Positions 38,818 through 49,055 of a stretch of 64,000 nucleotides of DNA are shown here, piece by piece. The notes beneath the pieces were generated by a model that was given only the letters and a program-made list of their open reading frames with translations, was not told the DNA's origin and ran no database searches. A program made the translations under genes and the position numbers. This DNA comes from Flavobacterium ovatum. GTDB lineage: Bacteria > Bacteroidota > Bacteroidia > Flavobacteriales > Flavobacteriaceae. The DNA lies in contig NZ_CP160035.1 in the NCBI RefSeq assembly GCF_040703125.1, positions 3,706,001 through 3,770,000 on the forward strand. The letters run 5' to 3'. The first letter of the stretch is position 1; every line of letters begins with the position of its first letter.

Positions 38818-40659
38818 TTATTTAAGTATATTCGGATTTCTATTCAGCTCACTATTAGGTATAGGTAAATAGTCATTAGTAACAGGTTTACCAAGGGATA
38901 TAATATAACGATCTCTAGGTATAGTGAATTCATTTGGAATTTCAGTTGTACCAGTACCTGGAGCATTTAAAACAGACGCATTAGTTTTAGTTGCTGTACC
39001 ACCTGTTGATTTAGTATAGGTGAAAGTTTTAACATAGTACTTTGTCGCTGCTAACTCTTCGAAACGAGATCTTAATTTACCCCATCTTCGTAAATCTGAA
39101 AAACGAGAAGAACATCCTTCCGCAGATAACTCTAACGGTTTATCCACAAACATTAGTTGATTCATTAAAACAGTTGGATTTGTAAAATCTTTTGAAATAT
39201 CGTACGTTTTACCAGCGAACTCGCCCATACCTGCAGGTCCTAATAATACTAGTCCCCAACGCTCACGTATTTTATTTATTAATTTTAATGCCCCTGGAAC
39301 ATCTCCTGTTTTAATCAAAACCTCCGCTTGCATTAAATATACTTCGGACAATCTATTAACAACAACATTCTTAGATGATTTTTGACTTCCATAAGGAAGT
39401 GAATTCTCTCCGCTATAACCAGTTTGATCTGTATTTAAATATTTTTTATAAAGACTGACATTCCCAAAAAACGAACCCGCAGTAGATGCTATTGGATTTA
39501 AACCTAGATTCAAACTTGGAGATGCAGAATTTGGAGCAGCTGCTTCTATACCATTTGCAAATTTATAAACAGGAGTTTCCAAATCTTCTGCAAGAATCAC
39601 CATTGCCGAAGCTCTTAAAGGTACCCCTCGAAGGTTAGCAGGTTGAATAACCCCTCCTTTGTAATTTCTACTATCTAATAAATCCATTTTCTCTGTTTTA
39701 TAAGCATAAGCTACCCAAGCTGGTGGAGAAAACATATTATTTGTACTAATTGATAAAAACCCTAATCTGTTAGTTGTTGATTCTTCATCAAAAAGACCTA
39801 AATCTGATCTAACAGCAACATCATAAATCACTTCAAAAATAGACTCTTTGTTGAATTCCCCAGCAGTTGTAAACATTTTTGACATATCTCTTTCTAAACT
39901 ATAATTAGAATTTCCAATCACTAGATTAAAATTAAACTTAGCCAAATTAAGATCATCTCCCTCATTCAAATAACTAGTTCCTAAAATTGTAGCCGCAGTT
40001 GCTTGATTTACGTGTCCTTTTTCGGCATTGATACCTGGAAGTAAATTATCTACTGCATATTGTAAATCTTTTCTAAAAAACTCAATGACTTTAGCAGAAG
40101 GTGATACTGATGCAAAAAAATCATCCTTAGTTACAGGTGTATGATCTACAATAATTACATTACCATTATTATATGAATTATGTAAATAAAAGTGGAATAA
40201 CCCTCTAAAAAAACGAGCCTCCGCCATCTGTTGCTTCCAACGAACAGGCTCAGATGTAGCTTGAATTCTATTCAGCGCTTCAATCACTTGATTTGCTCTG
40301 TAAATTCCTTTGTAACAACCGTCCCATTTTTGAAATACAGCTTTAACATCACCATCAAAATCTTGAGTCCAAAATTTAACTGATTGATCTCCTACAGATG
40401 CATTTGCGTAAGGGCGCGTAGCAGCATAATACCCCATATCTGAACGCACCGTTTCTTCTCTTACATTAAATATTGTTGTATTTAATAAAGTTACATAAAG
40501 TGCCGTAACACCTTGATTAGTCTCATCTAGATTCTTCCAATAAGAAGCAGATGTGGTAAAATTTGGATTTACCTCAGTCAAGTCTGGATTGCAAGAGCTT
40601 AATGAAAGCCCTGCAACTAAAACTAATGATATATATTTATAAAAATTTTTTTTCATCAC
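38818..40659 (-). CDS. SusD-like nutrient-binding outer-membrane lipoprotein
   Basis: 613 residues; signal peptide with lipobox LSSC (Cys23). SusD/RagB family: N-terminal TPR-like helices (AEARFFRGLFHFYLHNSYN, AATILGTSYLNEGD) and a C-terminal conserved segment (SEVYLMQAEVLIKTGD, LEL SAEGCSSRFSDLRRWGK) ending in LPIPNSELNRNPNI. It forms the lid of the SusC transporter and binds the glycan at the surface. Starts 8 bases after the SusC stop, the standard arrangement. A second Met directly after the first makes the start ambiguous by one codon. Confidence 0.95.
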   Translation of the reverse strand: MMKKNFYKYISLVLVAGLSLSSCNPDLTEVNPNFTTSASYWKNLDETNQGVTALYVTLLNTTIFNVREETVRSDMGYYAATRPYANASVGDQSVKFWTQDFDGDVKAVFQKWDGCYKGIYRANQVIEALNRIQATSEPVRWKQQMAEARFFRGLFHFYLHNSYNNGNVIIVDHTPVTKDDFFASVSPSAKVIEFFRKDLQYAVDNLLPGINAEKGHVNQATAATILGTSYLNEGDDLNLAKFNFNLVIGNSNYSLERDMSKMFTTAGEFNKESIFEVIYDVAVRSDLGLFDEESTTNRLGFLSISTNNMFSPPAWVAYAYKTEKMDLLDSRNYKGGVIQPANLRGVPLRASAMVILAEDLETPVYKFANGIEAAAPNSASPSLNLGLNPIASTAGSFFGNVSLYKKYLNTDQTGYSGENSLPYGSQKSSKNVVVNRLSEVYLMQAEVLIKTGDVPGALKLINKIRERWGLVLLGPAGMGEFAGKTYDISKDFTNPTVLMNQLMFVDKPLELSAEGCSSRFSDLRRWGKLRSRFEELAATKYYVKTFTYTKSTGGTATKTNASVLNAPGTGTTEIPNEFTIPRDRYIISLGKPVTNDYLPIPNSELNRNPNILK

Positions 40660-40667
40660 TAAATAAT

Positions 40668-43600
40668 TTAAAAATTAAAATTCAATCCTACTAAATACGA
40701 TTTAACAAAAGGGTAATTACCTTTATCCAAACCTCTTCTGATTACATTACCACCTACTTCAGGATCATAACCTGTATAATTAGTAAATGTGAATAAATTC
40801 TGTCCTGTCAAATAAATTCTTAATTTATCAATCCCCATTTCTTTCAGCCTTTTTTTAGATAGACTATAACCCAAAGTTATATTTCTAATCCTTAAATAAG
40901 AACCATCTTCAATGAACAAATCAGATATTGGTAAATAATTATCATGCGTTAAAAAAGTACCTCTATACGCTGGAAGCGTTCCTGTTGGGTTTATAGCTGA
41001 GTAAGAATTTAATAATTCAGTACTTCGACCTAAACCAATCGCAGTTGCTCTAGAACCATTAACAATCTCCTGACCTAAAGCAGCATACGTATTAACATAA
41101 AAATCAAAATTATTATAATTTAAACTTAAATTGTACCCTATTTCAAATTTAGGTAAACCACTACCACCATAAACTCTATCTTGATCATCAATTTTTTTAT
41201 CATTATTTTGATCGATATAAATTAAATCACCCATTTTAGCTCCAGGTACTATTAATTGATAAGCAGCTAATTTTTCTGGAGTATTAGCAATACCATTTGT
41301 TTTTCTGATGAAAAAAGCACCCGCTTCATATCCTTGCGCTATTGCAGTAATACTAGTTAAGGTAGAGTTAGCACCAGCTCCTGGAACAATTCCAGAATCA
41401 GTTGTTAGACTATAAGGAGTATCAGTAGCTGTATTAGTTACAACATTTTGATTAGTAGTAAAAGTTCCATTCATTCTGTAACTAACTTTACCTATTTTAT
41501 CGCGGTAACCCACTGCTAATTCAAATCCTTTGTTTGTCATATTTCCAACATTCAAAACAACCTGATTATTATTAGAAAGTGGTCTTACAGAACCACCAGC
41601 ACCATTTGAAGTATCATTGAATCCTGCTGAACCAGGAAGAGATAATTGAAACAACATATCGTTTTTATTTGTTTCATAGTATTCCGCACTAATGGTCAAT
41701 TTATTTTTAAAAAAGCCTAAATCAATTCCGAAGTTCTTTTGAACTGATGTTTCCCATTTTACATCTGGATTTCCTATGGCATTCTGAATTGAAGCAGTAG
41801 AATTAGTAGCAAAAGGATATACAAAATCTCTATAAATTGTATTAGTATAAGAGTAATCATCAAAAGATTGATTTCCTACAGTACCATTACTTATTCTGAC
41901 TTTAAAGTTGTTGATTACATTACTCAATGGTTTAAAAAACTCCTCATCGGACACATTCCATGCAGCAGAAACAGAAGGAAATAATCCCCAACGATTTTGA
42001 GGTGCAAAACGAGAAGAACCATCTCTACGAATACTAGAGCTTATCAAATAGCGACCTTTGTAGTCGTATTGCATTCTACCAATATAACCGGCTAATCTTG
42101 TAACGTAATCAGGTCCAGACGTAATATTTGCTACACCAGTGGTACCGTTAAAAACTTCAATGTCATTATCAACAACTGTTCTTTTGTTTGCCGTAAATTG
42201 AGTATTGTCATAACGCTCTCTTGAAGTTGCTAGCGTTAAAGTCAAATGATGATCTTTATTAATTCTTGTTTCATAATTTAAAGAAGCATCCCAATTGACA
42301 GAAGTACGTCTCTGATCTTGATTTTCAACATAACTAGATATTGGATTATTAACCGCTACCCCAGTTTGTGCATTAACAAATGTTTGAAAAGGGATAAATC
42401 GAGTACGATTAGAATAAAAATCGTTAAAACCTGCTCTAGTAGTAAAGTTCAAACCTTTTAGTAATTCATAACCTAAGCTTATATTACCAAAAGACCTAGT
42501 TGATTTAGTTAAATCTTTTATATTTAAACTATTTACAATACTAGTATTTGTATTTTGATCCGCACCACCAAAAGTATCTACTTGATCAGCATTTATGTCT
42601 AATAGAGGTTGTGTAGGTTGGTAACGAATTAATTGTTGAATAGTATTAGCTGCTCCTCTATTATTAGATTCCTTTGTTATACCTATTCCTAAATCAATCG
42701 TCAGTTTATTCTTTTTATAATTCACATTTGATCTAGTATTAAAACGATTGAAATTAGATTTTAAAATAACTCCGTTTCTATCATAAAAACCAGCGACCAT
42801 TGAATATTTTAAATCAGAAGATCCACCACTAACATTTACGTTATAATTTTGCGTAAAAGCATTATCTATAAATAATAATCTTGATATATCATTATCATAT
42901 TGAAATCTGTCTGGACTATTGGTAAAATTTGAAATACCTATAGCATTATCTTTTGTTCCGTCATTTCTTTGAAGCAACACATCCGTATACGTTTGATCCT
43001 TTGCATTAAGTAATGGAATTGCCGAACCTAAACGATCAAAACTACGACTTGCATCCATTCTAACACTCATAGAACCAGCCTTCCCTTTTTTGGTAGTAAT
43101 CAAAATTACACCTGCAGCACCACGAGTACCGTAAATAGCTGCTGATGCTGCATCTTTCAATACATCAATAGTCTCCACTTCACTTGGCGCAATCCCAGGA
43201 TCACCTTCTTGAGGAATACCATCGACAACATACAATGGAGTATTAGCACCAATAATAGAGGTCACCCCTCTAATTAAGATTTCAGAAGGCGTTCCTGGCT
43301 CACCTGAACTCACCACGTTGACACCAGAAATCTGACCTTGTAATGCGTTACCCAAATCAGATGTTACGATGTTTGCTAAATCCTCTGCTTTAACACTCGC
43401 AACTGCACCAGTAATTTCTTTCTTCTTTTGAGTACCGTATCCAATTACTACCACCTCAGAAAGATCTTGAGCAACTGATTTCATTTTTACTGTCATTCCT
43501 TTGCCAGCCTTCATGTTGACTGTTCTCATCCCTACATAAGTAAAGATCAACAAATCGCCTTCATTTGCCTTAATCGCAAATTTACCATCAAAATCAGTTG

Positions 43601-43793
43601 CTGTTCCTTTAGTCGCTCCCTTTACAACAATTGAAACTCCTGGAATAGGAAAGCCGTCTTCGTCTCCAACTACTTTTCCTTGTACAACGCCAACTTGGGC
43701 ATGTGCCGCAACATTAAAAAATAATGTTAGTAGCGTAAGAAACAAAAAACGCCCTAATACATTTTTTTGTTTAATAATTTCTCTAATTTTCAT
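40668..43793 (-). CDS. SusC-like TonB-dependent outer-membrane transporter
   Basis: 1,041 residues. Signal peptide, a carboxypeptidase-D regulatory-like beta domain (GKVVGDEDGFPIPGVSIVVKG, given in part), the SusC signature (SEVVVIGYGTQKKKEITGAV), plug domain (YVVDGIP, IDVLKDAASAAIYGTRGAAGVILITTKKG-type block), and a beta barrel ending with an aromatic C-terminal residue (LNFNF). Imports carrageenan oligosaccharides with SusD, energised by TonB. It heads the three-gene susC-susD-lipoprotein unit. The best promoter lies about 460 bases upstream (44253-44317), predicting an unusually long leader. Confidence 0.96.
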   Translation of the reverse strand: MKIREIIKQKNVLGRFLFLTLLTLFFNVAAHAQVGVVQGKVVGDEDGFPIPGVSIVVKGATKGTATDFDGKFAIKANEGDLLIFTYVGMRTVNMKAGKGMTVKMKSVAQDLSEVVVIGYGTQKKKEITGAVASVKAEDLANIVTSDLGNALQGQISGVNVVSSGEPGTPSEILIRGVTSIIGANTPLYVVDGIPQEGDPGIAPSEVETIDVLKDAASAAIYGTRGAAGVILITTKKGKAGSMSVRMDASRSFDRLGSAIPLLNAKDQTYTDVLLQRNDGTKDNAIGISNFTNSPDRFQYDNDISRLLFIDNAFTQNYNVNVSGGSSDLKYSMVAGFYDRNGVILKSNFNRFNTRSNVNYKKNKLTIDLGIGITKESNNRGAANTIQQLIRYQPTQPLLDINADQVDTFGGADQNTNTSIVNSLNIKDLTKSTRSFGNISLGYELLKGLNFTTRAGFNDFYSNRTRFIPFQTFVNAQTGVAVNNPISSYVENQDQRRTSVNWDASLNYETRINKDHHLTLTLATSRERYDNTQFTANKRTVVDNDIEVFNGTTGVANITSGPDYVTRLAGYIGRMQYDYKGRYLISSSIRRDGSSRFAPQNRWGLFPSVSAAWNVSDEEFFKPLSNVINNFKVRISNGTVGNQSFDDYSYTNTIYRDFVYPFATNSTASIQNAIGNPDVKWETSVQKNFGIDLGFFKNKLTISAEYYETNKNDMLFQLSLPGSAGFNDTSNGAGGSVRPLSNNNQVVLNVGNMTNKGFELAVGYRDKIGKVSYRMNGTFTTNQNVVTNTATDTPYSLTTDSGIVPGAGANSTLTSITAIAQGYEAGAFFIRKTNGIANTPEKLAAYQLIVPGAKMGDLIYIDQNNDKKIDDQDRVYGGSGLPKFEIGYNLSLNYNNFDFYVNTYAALGQEIVNGSRATAIGLGRSTELLNSYSAINPTGTLPAYRGTFLTHDNYLPISDLFIEDGSYLRIRNITLGYSLSKKRLKEMGIDKLRIYLTGQNLFTFTNYTGYDPEVGGNVIRRGLDKGNYPFVKSYLVGLNFNF

Positions 43794-43946
43794 TTGGTTA
43801 ATTTTAGTTTATTTTAATTCCTACTTTCAATTCAATTCTAAATCTTATTCAAATTTTGCGACTTTAGTTTATTTTTTCTTAAAAAAGTTTTCACCCCTCA
43901 CACAAAAAAAAGTCTTATCACTAAACAACATTTAGTTTTCACTATT

Positions 43947-43971
43947 ACTAACAGTTCAATGTACTGTTAGT
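43947..43971. promoter_or_regulatory. perfect inverted repeat in the susC leader
   Basis: ACTAACAGT (43947-43955) and its exact complement (43963-43971) with a 7-base spacer. It can be a DNA operator or an RNA hairpin in the predicted 450-nt susC leader. A related ACTGT...ACAGT pair lies at 44087-44106. Confidence 0.5.
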
Positions 43972-44252
43972 GTATTCTCATTAACCTGATTTGTTTTTAA
44001 TTTTATTCATATAATTGAGTTTAGTTTGGTTTAATAATTATCAGCTCCATAATACCATTTTCACAAATGTTCTACTCAGTTAATATACTGTCAATAAATT
44101 AACAGTTATTAAATGGCCTCCTGTATATTTACAATCAAAAAAAAAGACAAACAAGAGTAAGAACCTTAACAAAAACACACATTCATTGTTATATCAAAAA
44201 AAATATTTAGCCATTTTTACGATGTCCATAAAATAACTAAAGAACGATTATA

Positions 44253-44317
44253 CAAATTAAGCCCAATAAGTAAAATAGTATTCTACCAAAATTACCCTCT
44301 ATTAACACTTTTTTACC
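44253..44317 (-). promoter_or_regulatory. regulon promoter for susCD, far upstream of susC
   Basis: Minus strand: distal GGTAA (44313-44317, in AAAGGTAAAA), proximal GGTAA (44292-44296, in GAGGGTAATTTT), 21 bp apart, then TTAATTTG at 44253-44260, 32 bp away, the same -7 variant as the S1_19-like sulfatase promoter. It is 460 bases before the susC start. The rest of this 620-base gap holds only the inverted repeats and a terminator. Confidence 0.78.
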
Positions 44318-44359
44318 TTTAAATTACAAATTAAATAACATTTGACATAAGGCAAAAAA

Positions 44360-44394
44360 AATGCTACACCCCAAACTAGAGATGTAGCATTTAT
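44360..44394 (-). terminator. hairpin terminator after the GH129-like gene
   Basis: AATGCTACA pairs with TGTAGCATT around a 14-base loop, followed by a T run on the minus strand, about 20 bases after the stop. Confidence 0.85.
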
Positions 44395-44413
44395 ATTTTT
44401 GATGTTTTATTGA

Positions 44414-46504
44414 TTAATTTTTATAACTAACTTGAAAACTTCCTTTAGTTATTTTTCCGCTTTTATAAGTTACTTGGTAACCAAAACCTGGTATTTCTAG
44501 TCCCTCTTTAGTTTTTTGCATTACTGGCCCTAAGTTAGCGATCACTTCTGTCCCTGATGAAAATTTTGATTTTTGAAGGTTAAAATCAGGACTTAAATAT
44601 TCGTGTGATACCAATTCAGCAAAAAACGTTTCTTTATTTACTGGACTCACTACTTCGTTGGCCATTTTTATCATGCCTTTCATTCCATCAAACTCATAAG
44701 GCGAAAAGAAAATAGTACTACCTATTCCAAAAAGCATGTTACGGAGCGATTTCACTGCAAAATCACCATTTTCAGAAATTTGATTGTCTGGATCTTGTAT
44801 TTTCCCAAAAACACCAATCGCATCATGAAACACCAAATTAAACAAAGGTGCTCTGTGCGAAATTTGATCCAAACTAGAATTCAAATAGGTCATTCCTTCA
44901 AACATATCAAAATACGGAATGTATTGTTGTTGACCGTGTTCTGTTCCGTTTACTAAACCTTTAGAATCAAGGTATTTTGCTAAATTATAATACCCTGTAT
45001 TGTCTTCGTCTGCAAAATATGAAAAAGAAATATCCGTAATATCTGCCTGTAGACCCAAGGCTGCAATTTCTTTATCTAAACTTTTTTGCGCCAAAGCCAA
45101 TTGTTTATTTTGATCAATATTTGCCCAACGACTTCCTGTGTTTTTCAATTTACCTTTATCATCTGTAGCAAACAATCCCGTGTCAAATTTAGGATCATTT
45201 TCCAATGTTGCCGAATATGCATGATAGGAAGAATACAAATAGCCGTACTTTTTGGTCAAATCAACTGCTTCTTTCAAACCTGAAACGCCACCTAAGTTTT
45301 CATTGATAGGCCAACAGTTCGGAACAAAATTAGAGAAAACTCCCCAAGCATGAAAAAAGGCCTTATCTACTTTTAACTCGTCGTGAGTCGTTTTGATCAT
45401 TTCTGATAATTCCTTGAAAGTAAAAGTCATTCCTGGCATTTCTACATAATGTGGATATGCACCATAAACTCCCATATAAATAGCACCTGCCAACTTGTTA
45501 ACATTCGGATCTCTTTTGGCTTTATCCTCCAATGACACAAAAAAGCCTCTCTTGATCGCTTCTTTTCGATACACTTTTGCCATATCTACATAAGTCCCTT
45601 TTGGAATAAATTGGTAACTCATTATTTTGGCTTGTTTCTCTTTTTTTAGATTCCAAATAGGTTCTAAATAAGCAATTCGCTTATTAGGAGACATCTTCCC
45701 CTCAGCATTATATAGGTACTGGCCATTGTTGTTGATGTTGTAAAACATCTTTGGTCTAGAAGCCTCATCTACTATTCCAATAACTGCTGATTTTTCATTA
45801 TATGTTCCCCACCAAGGCATAGACAAACCAGATGCATTGAACAAATCTAAAGAACCCGATGATTTTGCCGTATAAGTAGCATCATCCCACATACAAAAAG
45901 ACCCACCATTCATAGGGAAAATATAGGAAGGACAGATAACACCTTGTTTTTGCGGAATTACTGCTGCACCTTTATCTACATCTGTTTCCAAACTAAACGC
46001 TCTGGCTGGATATCTTAAATCTGCTAATTTGTATTTTCCTCCTTTACAAGATAGCACCTCGACATCTAACTTTGCCATGGTAGGATCAAGACGTAATTCA
46101 GTTTCTATAGTTATTCCTTCAAGTGTCTGGTCATCCAAAACTGGATTTGCAAACGAAATTGTCACGACTTGATTTGATTTCTTAACTACAGTAATAGTTT
46201 TACTTTTCGAAATATTCAACGATTCTGATTTACCATTGACCGTTACACCTAGAGTTCCTGCAGCTTGTTCCCACGGATCAGGATTCCACAATTGACCAGA
46301 CATTTTCTCTAGAACTGAAAAACAACCGTTTTTCTCGTCCACAGTTACTTTTATCCATTTATTTTCTAAAACTATTGCCGCTACTTTCACTTTGACAACA
46401 ACTTCGCTCTTCCCTCCAGAAAAACTAGAAAACAGCAATATACCAAATGCCGCAACCATTAGTCTCATCCCATTAATCATTTTATTATTTTTTCTCATAT
46501 CCAA
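44414..46504 (-). CDS. probable GH129 glycosidase (3,6-anhydro-D-galactosidase candidate)
   Basis: 696 residues; signal peptide within about the first 30 residues (the Met at 46480 is an equally good start). N-terminal beta-sandwich (to ~250), then a TIM-barrel-like region. Asp491 (in ADITDISFSYF) and Glu522 (in NGTEHGQQQY) are 31 residues apart, equal to the spacing I recall for the catalytic Asp330/Glu361 pair of Bifidobacterium GH129. Marine GH129 members have been reported to release 3,6-anhydro-D-galactose from carrageenan oligosaccharides, complementing GH127. It has its own regulon promoter at 46534-46598 and stands beside susC. The family call rests on motif spacing and context. Confidence 0.65.
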   Translation of the reverse strand: MDMRKNNKMINGMRLMVAAFGILLFSSFSGGKSEVVVKVKVAAIVLENKWIKVTVDEKNGCFSVLEKMSGQLWNPDPWEQAAGTLGVTVNGKSESLNISKSKTITVVKKSNQVVTISFANPVLDDQTLEGITIETELRLDPTMAKLDVEVLSCKGGKYKLADLRYPARAFSLETDVDKGAAVIPQKQGVICPSYIFPMNGGSFCMWDDATYTAKSSGSLDLFNASGLSMPWWGTYNEKSAVIGIVDEASRPKMFYNINNNGQYLYNAEGKMSPNKRIAYLEPIWNLKKEKQAKIMSYQFIPKGTYVDMAKVYRKEAIKRGFFVSLEDKAKRDPNVNKLAGAIYMGVYGAYPHYVEMPGMTFTFKELSEMIKTTHDELKVDKAFFHAWGVFSNFVPNCWPINENLGGVSGLKEAVDLTKKYGYLYSSYHAYSATLENDPKFDTGLFATDDKGKLKNTGSRWANIDQNKQLALAQKSLDKEIAALGLQADITDISFSYFADEDNTGYYNLAKYLDSKGLVNGTEHGQQQYIPYFDMFEGMTYLNSSLDQISHRAPLFNLVFHDAIGVFGKIQDPDNQISENGDFAVKSLRNMLFGIGSTIFFSPYEFDGMKGMIKMANEVVSPVNKETFFAELVSHEYLSPDFNLQKSKFSSGTEVIANLGPVMQKTKEGLEIPGFGYQVTYKSGKITKGSFQVSYKN

Positions 46505-46533
46505 GTCTAATTTTTACAATTTAATCTAATACA

Positions 46534-46598
46534 TAAAAGTAGCTAATGCTCAATTAATAGCAACAGTTAATTTTACCCTTGTTTTACTCATTTTTACC
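46534..46598 (-). promoter_or_regulatory. regulon promoter in front of the GH129-like gene
   Basis: Minus strand: distal GGTAA (46594-46598, in AAAGGTAAAAA), proximal GGTAA (46573-46577, in CAAGGGTAAAATTA), 21 bp apart, then TACTTTTA at 46534-46541, 32 bp away. The short leader (about 25-50 nt) fits. Confidence 0.82.
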
Positions 46599-46622
46599 TT
46601 TTTGCTTTAAAACTATAAAGTA

Positions 46623-46662
46623 AAAAAAGCAGCAATAAATTTATATTTATCACTGCTTTTTT
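46623..46662 (-). terminator. hairpin terminator after the second GH2
   Basis: AAAAGCAGTGATAAAT pairs with ATTTATTGCTGCTTTT (mismatches in the middle), then T residues on the minus strand, about 35 bases after the GH2 stop. Confidence 0.8.
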
Positions 46663-46694
46663 AAAATAACCAACACTACTATATTTTCATTCAC

Positions 46695-49055
46695 CTACTT
46701 TATAGGCTTTAAACAGGACTTTCCTTTTAAGTTAGCACTCACTCCTTCAAAGGTTACCTTTCCGTTTTTGGAACCAATTCTCACCAAAGCAGTTGCAATT
46801 CCTGCCTCAGCTTTTATTTCCCCAACGTTCATTAACTGAGCATCACCTTTAATAGAAAAATTGATTTTATCTTCGAAAGTAGGAACCACAGTTCCATTTT
46901 TATCTACTGCAGCGATGTACACAAAAACAACATCATTTACATTAGCTTGTGGTTTTTTTCCGCTTTCGTCTATCCAAATTTTTAATTTTTGAGCCGTTTC
47001 TGGCGTTTTCACAAATGCTTTCGCTACTTGTTTCTTACTGATATAACCTACAGCCTTCAACTCGCCTGCTTGAAAAGATGGAATTTTAAACGTAAACGGT
47101 GCGTGACTGATTTTGGTTGTATTCTTATTTACATCTGGCTTTTGCAAACCAAGGCTTTGCCCATTTAAGAACAATTCGACTTGATCGCAATTGCTAAAAA
47201 CCTTTACATTCAAATCAGAATCGGTATTCCAGTAACTAGCGATTTTCAATTCTACTTTTTCATTTGGATTTCTTTGACTTGCATAAAAATCAAATCCAAA
47301 TTTTGGCAATCTAAAGATATCCATAATTCCCGAAGACTCAATTTCATCATGGTACCCACGGTTGTAATCATACATTACCCAGTATCCATCGCCCATCACG
47401 CCTTTTTCTAAATTGTCATTATGCGATTCTTGAAGATTATAGGCTTGTTGCAACAATGCTTTTTCGCCTTCTGCTCTTAAGTGACGGCTAGATTTTTCAA
47501 GACGCATTCCTTTTGGCATTTTGTCTTGATTCAATCCTCCATTGGACGAATAATACTCCCAATCTCCGTATTCTGAAACAAAATAAGGTTTGTTAGTATG
47601 ATTTTCATCACCGTGCAAAATACGGTGTTGTCTCGATTGAAAATAAATATCATATACTTCTGGCATCCATCCGCATGAAAAAGCTTGACTTCCTGGATAT
47701 TCCTCATGTACTCTTCTATCTAATTCTTTCATGAAGAAAATTGGCATTTTAGTTTCGTTCAATGAAACTTCCCAAGAAACAACCGATGGATGGTTGCGGT
47801 CTCTTCGAATTAAATCGGTAGCTGCAGTATAACAGAAATTTCTAAAAGCATCTGTATCTGCATAATATTGCCATCCTAGAATAGCATCAACAACAAAGAT
47901 TCCTAACTCATCACAAGCTGCTAAAAAGGCAGGTGATTGTGGGTAATGTGACAAACGAATACAATTAAAACCTGCATCCTTAATCTTTTTTGCATCACGA
48001 TATTGTGCATTATCAGATAAAGCATAGCCCACAAATGGATATTCTTGATGACGGTTCACTCCTCTTAAAAAGGTTTTTTCGCCATTTACATAAAGTAGGT
48101 TGTCCTTAAATTCTATAGAACGAATTCCGAAGGTGGTTGTCTCAACATCTTTCAACTGCCCGTTTACCAAAACTTTTGTTTCTAACTGGTATAAATTGGG
48201 TTCCGCTGGAGACCATAATTTAGCATTGTTAATGCGAATCAAAGCATTCGTTTCTACCGATTTATTTGAAGCTACAGCATTGCTAACAGATTTATTTTCT
48301 GCAACTTTTTTTCCTTTATAAAAAACGGTTTGCACGCATTCAATATTTTGTGAAGCATTGGTTTCATTCACCAAATCAGTTTTTATAGCTACAGTACTTA
48401 CGGCAGTAGAAACTTCAGGAAAAGTGATAAATATACCTCCCCCTGCAATTTTATTAGCCAATAATGGATGCGAGATATATACTTTCTCTTTATAAGTGAT
48501 CGAAGTACCACGATACAAACCACCGTACATATTAAAGTCTAATATTTTTAATGGTTTTGGCCCAGAAACTACATTGTCTGTATTATCTAGTTTTACAGCA
48601 ATAGTATTATTTTGACCCACTTTTACAAATGAAGTCGCATCTATAACCACTGGCATATACCCACCTAAATGATCTGCTGCCAATTTTCCATTGATCCAAA
48701 CTTGCGCATGATTCATGGCACCTTCCAGCTCAATGATTACTTTTTTATCATTGTATTGTGCGGGCACTTCAAATTGTTTTCTGTACCAACAAATCCCTTG
48801 CCACTGGTCATTTACTACCAAGGGTTCGATATTTGCCGTATGTGGCAAACTCACTTTTTCCCAACTCGCATCATTGAAATCTGCTTTTGTTAAAGCTTCA
48901 TCGGAATTGGTCTTTGTATTAATTTTTGAAAATTTCCAATCGTGATTGAAATTCAATTTTACGGTTGGCGATTTTTGTGCCATTGCAACACTAGTTACCA
49001 ATAGGAAAGCACCTATTACCGACTGTTTTATAGTATTTAAAATAAACTTACTCAT
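46695..49055 (-). CDS. GH2 beta-galactosidase, compact type, secreted
   Basis: 786 residues, signal peptide to about residue 26 (SVAMAQ). GH2 with sugar-binding, Ig-like and TIM-barrel domains plus C-terminal Ig-like domains, without the LacZ small-chain domain. Acid/base Glu434 in WEVSLNETK and nucleophile Glu495 in YFVSEYGDWEYY. Probably a beta-galactosidase or beta-carrabiosidase-type exo-enzyme on desulfated or sulfated carrageenan ends; the two GH2 genes of the locus differ enough to have different substrates. The start overlaps the end of the upstream sulfatase by 8 bases (ATGAGTAA), so the two are translationally coupled. Last gene of a five-gene unit. Confidence 0.88.
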   Translation of the reverse strand: MSKFILNTIKQSVIGAFLLVTSVAMAQKSPTVKLNFNHDWKFSKINTKTNSDEALTKADFNDASWEKVSLPHTANIEPLVVNDQWQGICWYRKQFEVPAQYNDKKVIIELEGAMNHAQVWINGKLAADHLGGYMPVVIDATSFVKVGQNNTIAVKLDNTDNVVSGPKPLKILDFNMYGGLYRGTSITYKEKVYISHPLLANKIAGGGIFITFPEVSTAVSTVAIKTDLVNETNASQNIECVQTVFYKGKKVAENKSVSNAVASNKSVETNALIRINNAKLWSPAEPNLYQLETKVLVNGQLKDVETTTFGIRSIEFKDNLLYVNGEKTFLRGVNRHQEYPFVGYALSDNAQYRDAKKIKDAGFNCIRLSHYPQSPAFLAACDELGIFVVDAILGWQYYADTDAFRNFCYTAATDLIRRDRNHPSVVSWEVSLNETKMPIFFMKELDRRVHEEYPGSQAFSCGWMPEVYDIYFQSRQHRILHGDENHTNKPYFVSEYGDWEYYSSNGGLNQDKMPKGMRLEKSSRHLRAEGEKALLQQAYNLQESHNDNLEKGVMGDGYWVMYDYNRGYHDEIESSGIMDIFRLPKFGFDFYASQRNPNEKVELKIASYWNTDSDLNVKVFSNCDQVELFLNGQSLGLQKPDVNKNTTKISHAPFTFKIPSFQAGELKAVGYISKKQVAKAFVKTPETAQKLKIWIDESGKKPQANVNDVVFVYIAAVDKNGTVVPTFEDKINFSIKGDAQLMNVGEIKAEAGIATALVRIGSKNGKVTFEGVSANLKGKSCLKPIK

